Positions 10,306 through 18,887 of a DNA stretch of 64,000 nucleotides are shown one piece after another; positions within the stretch are counted from its first letter, which is position 1; each line of letters opens with the position of its first letter. Both the position numbers and the translations under genes were made by a program. This stretch comes from Pirellulaceae bacterium (GTDB lineage Bacteria; Planctomycetota; Planctomycetia; Pirellulales; Pirellulaceae). Location of the stretch: contig BPJU01000002.1 in the NCBI GenBank assembly GCA_026004775.1, positions 1-64,000 on the forward strand. The letters run 5' to 3'. The notes beneath the pieces were generated by a model. That model was not told the DNA's origin. It worked only from the letters and a program-made list of their open reading frames with translations, and ran no database searches.

Positions 10306-12030
10306 TCACGGCACGAGCGTGTCGCCTTCGGTCATTATCCTGTGCAGCCCGATGACGGCATCCAGTTTCTGATCCCGCACTTCCACCCGCACAATCGAGC
10401 CGTCTTGCGCTTCTTTCAATGTTTTATTGCACTGATCCAGGATCTTGATCGTGGCGCCCTGGACAGCCTTATTGCGGGCAACCAGCGACATGGCAACCAG
10501 GGCCATCACGAACACTGGCACTGTGCTATAGAAAAACGCCACGACGAATGTCGAAAACCCGACGAGGTCAAAATCCGCCCAGGACTGCTCGTTCCCGTGG
10601 AAAATCGCCTCCCACCATGCCGTCAGATATGCGTCATAGGCGGCGTACAATGGCCCTGCCATGAGTGTCGCGAACAAGACCGTGGCCAGGGCGCCGGTAC
10701 CCAGAACACCGCGGTGGCCCGACGATATCTGCGCAATGGTCTGATCAACGGTAGCTTTGACCGCTTCCCAAACAGTGTCAAGGCCACGCACTTGAATTAC
10801 GTCGTCCGAGAAGTCTGCATGGAATATGGTTTCCTCTTCCGAGCTCATTAGCTTCCATAGCTTGCGGTGTATCTCCTTGACTACCGGCTGCAATTCCTTC
10901 CTGGCCTCCCAGTGACATTGCTCGATAACAGACTTCTGGAATCGTTCGGCCATCTCTCGCAGCGTCTCGAGATTGGCCGCGGATCGAAAACCAAGTTTCA
11001 GCGCACCGAAGACCTTACTGACGGGTAGTAGCAACAGCCGATCCCAGGCACCAGCCGTCAACAGTAACGTCCCGAGTAGAGTTCGATATGGAAAACACCA
11101 GACTGGCGTATTTTCAAGCAACTTAAGCCGCAACCGATTCCGCACGTCAACTGCCAAATGTTGTCCACTCGGAATCATCTTTTTGAGCAAAATCTCTGGA
11201 AGGGACTTTTCCATCGCCTGAAGACGTGCAAGGTCGGGGGCGACGGTTTGTAAGATGGGAGACACCAACGGTCGGCACTTTGCCAAAAAGTTCTGGACGA
11301 ATGGTTGTACATTTACGACATGATTCCCTAGTGCGATCGACTCCCGCAAATTGTGTACAAGACATGCCACGCTTTCCAGCGCATCATGATCGCGTTTGAG
11401 CTTATTCCCTTCGAGAAACATCGGTTGGATTACAAGTGTCGCGTTATCAGCCTGAATTCCTCGGTTTTCCCACGCCTGACGCACTTCCGCCGCTACTTTG
11501 TCCTTCGAATAACGTTGGGACAACAGTAACACTACCACTGCCGCCCCCCCAACTTTCCGCAGAAAATCAAGGACAGTGCCATCCCGTTGCCGGCCATATT
11601 CAAGTAGAAGGAGGCGGACAGGACTGCTAACGACTTGGGCAAGCGAGTCGCCTTCCAGCGCTGATTCGATAAGCGGTGTGACGACGCTCACCCTTGGGAA
11701 GGTGTAATCGCCGACGGGAAGTTCGGAATCAGCAGTTTCACTTTTCCGGCCATCACCCAGCCAACTGTTCTTGATATCCTCAATTAGTTGCGTTGCTATC
11801 TCTCTTTCAGCCTCGGAGTAGGGTACGATCGCAATTTTGGGGCCTTGCCTTCCGCGAGCACGCAGCTGACCAAGCACGCGCTTAAACGCTTGCACCTCCG
11901 CAAGTAGTTCCGACAGCTTTCTTCTTTGCGGATCGAGCACCTGCACATAGTTCTCTACCTTGGCTGCCAACTCTTCCGCGCGGTTTACTTCTTGCAGGAG
12001 AAGCTGCACCCCAAACCCGTCGCTACCCAT
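10306..12030 (-). CDS. Membrane partner protein of dynamin-like GTPase, copy 1
   Basis: 574 aa, family not recognised. A long, mostly helical N-terminal two-thirds (helix-rich start VNRAEELAAKVENYVQVL) is followed by two strongly hydrophobic segments at about residues 440-468 and 490-519, then a short soluble tail, so it probably sits in or on the membrane by its C-terminus. I see no P-loop. It starts 2 nt after the stop of the 706-aa GTPase gene, so the two are made together. The large-GTPase-plus-membrane-partner layout suggests a heteromeric dynamin-like machine (inference). The protein is identical in copy 2. Confidence 0.8.
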   Translation of the reverse strand: MGSDGFGVQLLLQEVNRAEELAAKVENYVQVLDPQRRKLSELLAEVQAFKRVLGQLRARGRQGPKIAIVPYSEAEREIATQLIEDIKNSWLGDGRKSETADSELPVGDYTFPRVSVVTPLIESALEGDSLAQVVSSPVRLLLLEYGRQRDGTVLDFLRKVGGAAVVVLLLSQRYSKDKVAAEVRQAWENRGIQADNATLVIQPMFLEGNKLKRDHDALESVACLVHNLRESIALGNHVVNVQPFVQNFLAKCRPLVSPILQTVAPDLARLQAMEKSLPEILLKKMIPSGQHLAVDVRNRLRLKLLENTPVWCFPYRTLLGTLLLTAGAWDRLLLLPVSKVFGALKLGFRSAANLETLREMAERFQKSVIEQCHWEARKELQPVVKEIHRKLWKLMSSEEETIFHADFSDDVIQVRGLDTVWEAVKATVDQTIAQISSGHRGVLGTGALATVLFATLMAGPLYAAYDAYLTAWWEAIFHGNEQSWADFDLVGFSTFVVAFFYSTVPVFVMALVAMSLVARNKAVQGATIKILDQCNKTLKEAQDGSIVRVEVRDQKLDAVIGLHRIMTEGDTLVP

Positions 12031-12032
12031 TG

Positions 12033-14153
12033 CTATCTAATCCTCCCACCTATTTGTTGAGCTCTTTCAAACAGAAACTGAATGTCGGGGGTTGGTTCGT
12101 AAACGCCGGCGAGTGGGTCCAGTTCACAGAATACGTCGAGTGGTTCAGCCAGTCCTATCTGGGCGGGCGGTTGGAGCGTGAATCGCTCCTCGCCTAACTC
12201 CACTGTCGGTGGTGCATCTTCAAGCCGGGCAACGCCGAACACATCGCACGCCGCCCAGAATGCCCCAGTGAAATACAGCTTGGTGTCCTTCAAGGCGGGG
12301 GCCGCTATCGGGCCCAACGCACCGAAGGCTAATCCCCCAGCACAAATAATTGTTCCCGGCAAATGCCCGGAGACGGCGGTAAGGGTTCCCAAAACCGTAA
12401 GGCCGCCGTCTACTGCTGCCAGAAGAAGGCAAACAGGAGCTCCGAAGCCGGCCGCCGCAATCATAGCCTTCTGCTTCACCGGTAGTCTGCTCCATGCGTC
12501 GCTCGCAAGCCGGTCGAGCTCCTGCTTGTCATGCTGAATATGAGATTCCACTCGCGAGAGACCTTTTAATACGCCTGACCACGCTTCCTTGAGAAGTTCC
12601 AGTTTATTAACGCTCTCGGGCACCCAGCGTAAATCCACCATTTGCTCAGCCAGATCCTCCACATTCAAGAACGCCTCCTGACGAGACCGTAGCGGAAGAC
12701 GCAATTTCATATTCCTGACAAGAGAGAGAATCGATTTGGCACTACGTATGATTTCGCCTATTGTCGCACTCCGTTTCCGAATCGTCTTATTAACCCACAT
12801 CAACGGACGCGCCCACCACGGCGCGGTCCTCCACATCGCTTCGTTGAACTCGACGAGCAGTTTCCCGCTGATTGCCCCCTTGGGTTTGCCTTCTCTATCA
12901 CGGGTTGCTTTTTGGAGCACCCGCAACAAGGACTCTCGCAACGCTGCTGCCCGCTGACGTCGCTGCGTGATCCAATTCCCAATCGCGTCCTCGAACTGGC
13001 GCACGTGCCGAAGCACGGACTTTGCCGTCTGTTCGCGAGCCTGTTGCTGAATTTGGCCAGGGCCGAGGCTTTTCGGCAGGCTCTCGAGCGACTGCGTACA
13101 TGAATCTAATCTGTCACGACTGTTCCCCAAAGCACCTCCGGCAAGAATGATATCCCTCGGAACGCTAAAGAACACCGGTAGCGGGTCCCCGTCGCCGCAC
13201 GGTTCCTGGTGCGTCCGATATGCAATCGACTCTTCCTTGATTTTGCTGGGAACCAGATTCTGCCAGCCCGAGTGGTCGAAGTCATATGCAACGTAGACCC
13301 CCTCACTTTGCTCTACCATTTCGCGCAGGGCATTGAGCCCTGCGAGCATCTTCCACACTTCCTTATGAGCTGACAAACGATTTATTAAAAGGTACAGTGG
13401 TACCCCCTCCGTTGCTTTCTTAATCCTATGAAAGGCCCCCCTTATCGTCGCGGCGCGTACATGAGCTGGCTCACAGATAAAGAGAACTGCCGAACACAAG
13501 CGGCTGGCTTCCTCCAGAAAATCCAGCCGTGTCTTCCCGCGTTGCTTCCACTCCTTGGACTCTTCCGTCTGGACATCGGGACAATCCAGAAGCGCTACGC
13601 CGAGACTGTCCAGAGCTCTAGCGACGGCAACAACCGGTATTGCGAAAAGCGCCGGGTCTTTCTCTCCACTGGCATAAACCTCAGCCGCTTCCTCTGGAGA
13701 TTCGGGCAGGAGCCAGTGACTCTGTGAACCATGGGCACGAGCCAGCATCGCCTGAAACTCGCCCCATATTAGGGCACTATCGCGCCAAGAACGAGGTACC
13801 CAGTAAACAAACCGGTGCGTCCCCTTCGAATCTTCAAGTCCACGCGGAACTCTCCTCCGATCCTCCTCGCTCAAAAACATGGCGACAACAGAAGACTTCC
13901 CCGCGTTAAGCTCGCCGACGACGCCAATAATCGGACACAAAGCTATGTCCCGCCGCAACTCCAGAATTTCAAACGCCTTTGCCAATTCCTCACCAGGCTT
14001 TCTTAAACCTTCGATTTGAAACAAATTATTCAGAGTTAGACTTCCGCGCGGGGGATCCACCCGGCGCAAAACCGGTCGATTCCGGAGTGATTCGAAGCAA
14101 TGTCCCAATTCGACAAGATCGTCCACGTACGATCCATTATGAACTGAGCTCAT
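12033..14153 (-). CDS. Bacterial dynamin-like large GTPase, copy 1
   Basis: 706 aa. G1/P-loop GELNAGKSS at residues 80-88 after a helical lead, G3-like DCPD at 190-193 in VALLDCPDVQ, and a G4-like LLINRL around 257-260. A helical middle (about 380-560) leads to a continuous hydrophobic stretch at about 563-621 that could insert in or span the membrane, then a soluble C-tail. This order (GTPase, helical stalk, membrane-binding segment) is that of bacterial dynamin-like proteins, some of which protect against phage at the membrane. First of a two-gene operon inside a defence-gene graveyard. The ATG at 14153 is the first Met of the frame. Confidence 0.8.
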   Translation of the reverse strand: MSSVHNGSYVDDLVELGHCFESLRNRPVLRRVDPPRGSLTLNNLFQIEGLRKPGEELAKAFEILELRRDIALCPIIGVVGELNAGKSSVVAMFLSEEDRRRVPRGLEDSKGTHRFVYWVPRSWRDSALIWGEFQAMLARAHGSQSHWLLPESPEEAAEVYASGEKDPALFAIPVVAVARALDSLGVALLDCPDVQTEESKEWKQRGKTRLDFLEEASRLCSAVLFICEPAHVRAATIRGAFHRIKKATEGVPLYLLINRLSAHKEVWKMLAGLNALREMVEQSEGVYVAYDFDHSGWQNLVPSKIKEESIAYRTHQEPCGDGDPLPVFFSVPRDIILAGGALGNSRDRLDSCTQSLESLPKSLGPGQIQQQAREQTAKSVLRHVRQFEDAIGNWITQRRQRAAALRESLLRVLQKATRDREGKPKGAISGKLLVEFNEAMWRTAPWWARPLMWVNKTIRKRSATIGEIIRSAKSILSLVRNMKLRLPLRSRQEAFLNVEDLAEQMVDLRWVPESVNKLELLKEAWSGVLKGLSRVESHIQHDKQELDRLASDAWSRLPVKQKAMIAAAGFGAPVCLLLAAVDGGLTVLGTLTAVSGHLPGTIICAGGLAFGALGPIAAPALKDTKLYFTGAFWAACDVFGVARLEDAPPTVELGEERFTLQPPAQIGLAEPLDVFCELDPLAGVYEPTPDIQFLFERAQQIGGRIR

Positions 14154-14226
14154 GTTACATGCCTCACAGCACTTCTCTAGTCTCGACGCCCTTCATGTCT
14201 GGATGTTTCACCAACTACTGCTCTGG

Positions 14227-14736
14227 CTAGGAAATGAGTTTAACGCCAACCGCGCTATTGGGGCGACTCCGCCGGCACGCCCGCGCAAATGCTGGGGAAT
14301 CCGACCTTGAAGAGGGATTATAAAGTGCCTTTGTTAGAGGGGCAACGGATAGAGGAAGTCCGTAGCCGAAAGCCCACTGTCCGCATCCGTCGTCTAACCC
14401 CGCCTCCAACGGTTGCGGTCGCCGATCAACGATGCTGGAGTTGACCGCGAAAAGCGGGTCGAACTGGTGGGCGATGCGGATGCGCTCCGCCTCGACGCCG
14501 AGCAGGAAGAGCTGGGCATCGCCATCAAACGTATGCTCCCGGCCCCGCACCTTGACGAGCGCGGCTGGTTCCTCGCCGGTAAGGGGCCGCTTCACCACCC
14601 GATGAGACTGGAGCCCCACCCCTTCGACCAGCGTCCTGTTGCCAAAGGGGGCGACACGCTGAACCTCGACCAGTTCGGAGGGTTCCAGGCCTGCGACTAC
14701 GTCTCCCGGAGCCAGTTGTTTATCGTTCTGCATCAT
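14227..14736 (-). pseudogene. BREX/DISARM-type helicase, N-terminal remnant, copy 1
   Basis: Starts MMQNDKQLAPGDVVAGLEPS and continues with a block (HTFDGDAQLFLLGVEAERIR, then IAHQFDPLFAVNSSIVD) typical of the leader region before the helicase core in BrxHII/DrmD-like SNF2-type helicases. Homology stops near 14425, just where the Walker A domain should begin; the remaining 66 codons to the stop at 14227 look random. So only about 104 residues of a roughly 1000-aa helicase survive. Family assignment from the remembered pattern of the leader motif. Confidence 0.6.
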
Positions 14737-14739
14737 CGC

Positions 14740-14948
14740 CGTAGAAACTCTCCCGATGCTGGCGAAGCTCTTCCTCTTATGATGGCGAGCGATAGGTAGA
14801 ACGTCCAGCCGCACGCGTGGAGACAATCGGCGGAATCCATGCTTCCGCACAGAGCATCCGCAGCCTTCCCGGAGTGAATCCTGAAGCGGACGTTGGCGCC
14901 AAAATTTCCTTTCGCCGGCGATCTCGGTTCCCTAGCTTCTTTGACCAT
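14740..14948 (-). pseudogene. Type I restriction methylase HsdM, N-terminal remnant, copy 1
   Basis: Begins MVKEAREPRSPAKGNFGANV and keeps AADALCGSMDSADCLH, matching the GANLGF...AADKLRGxMDxxEYKH opening of HsdM subunits. After about 45 residues the match fades and the sequence runs into the helicase remnant. A short scrap of a type I restriction-modification gene. Confidence 0.5.
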
Positions 14949-14966
14949 GCACAACCTCCGGATCGA

Positions 14967-15082
14967 TTACGCCGCCTGGGCCTCCAGCCATTCCGGTTCG
15001 TGCTGCCAGACCTTGCCACCGGCGACGTCGGTCTGGTCGGTGCACGCCATGACCCGTTGCAGGGTCTCGTAGTAATAGCGGT
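14967..15082 (-). pseudogene. DUF6079 (BrxC) internal remnant, copy 1
   Basis: Encodes [20 protein letters not shown] and then [16 protein letters not shown] before a stop. This closely parallels intact BrxC at nt 4240-4365 ([35 protein letters not shown]). It is therefore a fragment of a second, lost BrxC-like gene. The upstream end is the duplication junction, where it is fused to DUF1156 remnant sequence. Confidence 0.7.
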
Positions 15083-16210
15083 TGCGCTTGCCCTCCGCGC
15101 GCAGCGTCGGGCGCTCGCCGTAAGCAGGGCGTTCACCAGCTTCCAGTCCTCAAGGTCGCCGCGGCAGCACCTCGAAGAGCGCCTGCGCGAGCTTCCAGAA
15201 CGGGCCGTCCTCCAGGAAGCCACATTCCGTAAGGTACCCGACCAGTTCGCTGCGATTCTCCTTCTTCCAGAGTAACATGGCACGGTGGAGGGCGTCGATC
15301 AGCGGTGGGTTCGTGTCCATCCCGAGCCCGCGCCGTCCGGCGCGGTCTTCGAGGAGCGTCAGCCGGCACCTGGAGCCGTCCACCACAAAAATGCCGTGCC
15401 CGCGGGCGACCTCCATGGCGTCCTCCTCGGCGCCGCCGATCTGCACCACGAGCCGATCATCGTCCCAGGCCTGTTCCGCCGCGCCGTAGAGATTAGCCCA
15501 CACGTAGTAGAGCGTCGAGAGGCTGTCGCCGCGGAACTCGCCGGCGATGGCGTCCCGGGCCGCCCGCCGAGCAAGCTCGGAAAGCTCAGCAATTCTCACG
15601 GGTGGGCCACCCGCCTTTCCCGCTCGCTCGCACTTTCCGAACGCACCAACGGCTAGGCCGTATCAGGGCCACAATCAGGTCCGTCCCGCGGAACCGGTAA
15701 GCCCAGAACCGCTTGACCGATTCCCGGACGACTTGATCGATCTGCTTGCGGACCTGCTTAGAGGCTGCAGTGCTGCCGGCGGCGCGGGGGCAGCAGGCAA
15801 CCGTTATTGGGAATACCAGCGACGAACCCCAGGCGCGATGGCTCGATACATAAGCTCGGTACCAGTCGCCCCATACCCATCGGTCGGGTTGCGCGAATGG
15901 TGAACTTTGCCTCAAACGCGGAAGCTCGCAGGTCGCCCGCAGGATGATATAGGCCCCCGCGTCGTAGTCGTTGGGGATGGCTGAGCCGTAGAGCCCTCCT
16001 ACTTCCAGCGCGCGCCCGGCCGCCCGCGAATGGATCGAGCACGACTGAGGCGAACACCACAGCCCGCAAGGCGGCCAGCGGCCGCCTCGCCTACCACAGT
16101 TTCCGCGTCGGGATGTGCCCATGCCGCAGCGACTTGTCCCGCACGCTCTCTGCCGACATCTTCCGAATCGGCAGCGCCAACTCGATCAAGCGATGGCAGT
16201 ATTTAGGCAT
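15083..16210 (-). pseudogene. DUF1156 DNA methylase remnant, copy 2
   Basis: Same remnant as in copy 1, lacking the last ~50 bases of the gene, which lie outside the duplicated unit. This copy preserves an additional readable block (VRESVKRFWAYRFRGTDLIV) that is frameshifted in copy 1, so copy 2 is slightly less decayed at that point. The C-terminal block at 15150-15599 is open from MRIAELSELARRAARD. Confidence 0.75.
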
Positions 16211-16817
16211 TTTTTTCCAAAGGACTTCTTGAGCCGGTCCAGGCACGCGATCGCTCGACGCACGCTTTCGCAATGTGCAGCGGCTTCTTTCGCACTCGAG
16301 TAGTTCGAAGCGAATTCAAAGAGTCGGGAGGAATAGGCAGGGCCTATCGATCTTCCGCTTCCGGGACGCCGAACCATCATTTCCGGATTTTGTGGCTTCG
16401 CGATTGGCGCGCCAAGTTAACCATGGTTTGTTTCGGACCGGTCAGGCTTTCAGGATCAACCGGGACTTTTTTTAGAGGAACTTATAGAAATAAGGCTATG
16501 TTCGTGCGGTCGGCCAGCAACCAGGCTTCCACTTTGCGGACGGCGATTCGAAATAGGAGGAGTGGAGCCGGATTGCCTAACCATTGCGCACGCAATAGTG
16601 GAGCGCATTTGGCATCCTTATCGAGATCCACCAAGATTATCCAACGATTACGTCGGGCTGCGTTGTTGTAGCCATGAATCTTTTGGCGAAGACTTTGCTT
16701 GCCCTTCCTGCCATAAATCTCTCCCGGGATGGCACCCACATGTTGGACAAGTCTTCGAACCACGGCCTCGTCGACGATTCCCTCAACAGCGGCGTTAATA
16801 ACCAAACCCCCGGGCAT
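16186..16817 (-). pseudogene. DUF4276/TOPRIM-like protein, interrupted, copy 2
   Basis: Identical in predicted protein to copy 1, with the same in-frame TAA after residue 111 and the same one-base shift before the final 64 codons. Its 3' end overlaps the start of the DUF1156 remnant by 25 nt, as in an old overlapping operon. Confidence 0.5.
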
Positions 16818-16820
16818 ATC

Positions 16821-16949
16821 TTACAGGTCTCCAAACAACGCCAACTGCTTGGCCTTTTCCGGACGCGTTTTCGGCATGACCACCTCGGACAGCGAGACTC
16901 CTCCTTTCAAGAGTTCCAAGATCTCTTTAAGATTGCGTGCAAGAGTCAT
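16821..16949 (-). CDS. Small hypothetical protein (42 aa), copy 2
   Basis: Same 42-codon frame as at 9966-10094, unchanged. Confidence 0.3.
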   Translation of the reverse strand: MTLARNLKEILELLKGGVSLSEVVMPKTRPEKAKQLALFGDL

Positions 16950-17160
16950 TTGGGTTCGCTCCGAGCGCGGACGCAGTAAGGGTACCTCATCAAACCCGAG
17001 GGCCGCTCATGGCCAAGATCGCAACACGGCGAGGCATTTATCGTGGGCGGAGGGTGTACTGGGACATGGTATACTTTGGTACGGGCGTAGGACTCGAGCC
17101 AGTGTTTCAGCGCCGACACACTTCATTTAATTCGCACACGCGCCATGATGACCACCTCAC

Positions 17161-18885
17161 TCACGGCACGAGCGTGTCGCCTTCGGTCATTATCCTGTGC
17201 AGCCCGATGACGGCATCCAGTTTCTGATCCCGCACTTCCACCCGCACAATCGAGCCGTCTTGCGCTTCTTTCAATGTTTTATTGCACTGATCCAGGATCT
17301 TGATCGTGGCGCCCTGGACAGCCTTATTGCGGGCAACCAGCGACATGGCAACCAGGGCCATCACGAACACTGGCACTGTGCTGTAGAAAAACGCCACGAC
17401 GAATGTCGAAAACCCGACGAGGTCAAAATCCGCCCAGGACTGCTCGTTCCCGTGGAAAATCGCCTCCCACCATGCCGTCAGATATGCGTCATAGGCGGCG
17501 TACAATGGCCCTGCCATGAGTGTCGCGAACAAGACCGTGGCCAGGGCGCCGGTACCCAGAACACCGCGGTGGCCCGACGATATCTGCGCAATGGTCTGAT
17601 CAACGGTAGCTTTGACCGCTTCCCAAACAGTGTCAAGGCCACGCACTTGAATTACGTCGTCCGAGAAGTCTGCATGGAATATGGTTTCCTCTTCCGAGCT
17701 CATTAGCTTCCATAGCTTGCGGTGTATCTCCTTGACTACCGGCTGCAATTCCTTCCTGGCCTCCCAGTGACATTGCTCGATAACAGACTTCTGGAATCGT
17801 TCGGCCATCTCTCGCAGCGTCTCGAGATTGGCCGCGGATCGAAAACCAAGTTTCAGCGCACCGAAGACCTTACTGACGGGTAGTAGCAACAGCCGATCCC
17901 AGGCACCAGCCGTCAACAGTAACGTCCCGAGTAGAGTTCGATATGGAAAACACCAGACTGGCGTATTTTCAAGCAACTTAAGCCGCAACCGATTCCGCAC
18001 GTCAACTGCCAAATGTTGTCCACTCGGAATCATCTTTTTGAGCAAAATCTCTGGAAGGGACTTTTCCATCGCCTGAAGACGTGCAAGGTCGGGGGCGACG
18101 GTTTGTAAGATGGGAGACACCAACGGTCGGCACTTTGCCAAAAAGTTCTGGACGAATGGTTGTACATTTACGACATGATTCCCTAGTGCGATCGACTCCC
18201 GCAAATTGTGTACAAGACATGCCACGCTTTCCAGCGCATCATGATCGCGTTTGAGCTTATTCCCTTCGAGAAACATCGGTTGGATTACAAGTGTCGCGTT
18301 ATCAGCCTGAATTCCTCGGTTTTCCCACGCCTGACGCACTTCCGCCGCTACTTTGTCCTTCGAATAACGTTGGGACAACAGTAACACTACCACTGCCGCC
18401 CCCCCAACTTTCCGCAGAAAATCAAGGACAGTGCCATCCCGTTGCCGGCCATATTCAAGTAGAAGGAGGCGGACAGGACTGCTAACGACTTGGGCAAGCG
18501 AGTCGCCTTCCAGCGCTGATTCGATAAGCGGTGTGACGACGCTCACCCTTGGGAAGGTGTAATCGCCGACGGGAAGTTCGGAATCAGCAGTTTCACTTTT
18601 CCGGCCATCACCCAGCCAACTGTTCTTGATATCCTCAATTAGTTGCGTTGCTATCTCTCTTTCAGCCTCGGAGTAGGGTACGATCGCAATTTTGGGGCCT
18701 TGCCTTCCGCGAGCACGCAGCTGACCAAGCACGCGCTTAAACGCTTGCACCTCCGCAAGTAGTTCCGACAGCTTTCTTCTTTGCGGATCGAGCACCTGCA
18801 CATAGTTCTCTACCTTGGCTGCCAACTCTTCCGCGCGGTTTACTTCTTGCAGGAGAAGCTGCACCCCAAACCCGTCGCTACCCAT
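17161..18885 (-). CDS. Membrane partner protein of dynamin-like GTPase, copy 2
   Basis: 574 aa, identical in protein sequence to the copy at 10306-12030; I noticed one silent base difference, near 17383 versus 10528. Two C-terminal hydrophobic segments and no P-loop. It follows the GTPase gene by 2 nt. Both copies being intact, while every neighbouring gene in the unit is broken, suggests these two genes are what selection keeps. Confidence 0.8.
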   Translation of the reverse strand: MGSDGFGVQLLLQEVNRAEELAAKVENYVQVLDPQRRKLSELLAEVQAFKRVLGQLRARGRQGPKIAIVPYSEAEREIATQLIEDIKNSWLGDGRKSETADSELPVGDYTFPRVSVVTPLIESALEGDSLAQVVSSPVRLLLLEYGRQRDGTVLDFLRKVGGAAVVVLLLSQRYSKDKVAAEVRQAWENRGIQADNATLVIQPMFLEGNKLKRDHDALESVACLVHNLRESIALGNHVVNVQPFVQNFLAKCRPLVSPILQTVAPDLARLQAMEKSLPEILLKKMIPSGQHLAVDVRNRLRLKLLENTPVWCFPYRTLLGTLLLTAGAWDRLLLLPVSKVFGALKLGFRSAANLETLREMAERFQKSVIEQCHWEARKELQPVVKEIHRKLWKLMSSEEETIFHADFSDDVIQVRGLDTVWEAVKATVDQTIAQISSGHRGVLGTGALATVLFATLMAGPLYAAYDAYLTAWWEAIFHGNEQSWADFDLVGFSTFVVAFFYSTVPVFVMALVAMSLVARNKAVQGATIKILDQCNKTLKEAQDGSIVRVEVRDQKLDAVIGLHRIMTEGDTLVP

Positions 18886-18887
18886 TG

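Larger units (their letters stand above)
8231..15082. repeat. Tandem direct duplication, unit 1 (6.85 kb)
   Basis: This segment is repeated immediately downstream at 15083-21937 in the same orientation, at a spacing of 6852-6855 bases. The two dynamin-like genes are identical at protein level between copies. Differences are clustered at the methylase-remnant end (for example around 8740-8900 versus 15590-15750), including two small indels that change the spacing. The junction at 15082/15083 joins the interior of a DUF6079 remnant to the 3' part of a DUF1156 remnant, so it arose by illegitimate recombination rather than between long homologies. Confidence 0.93.
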
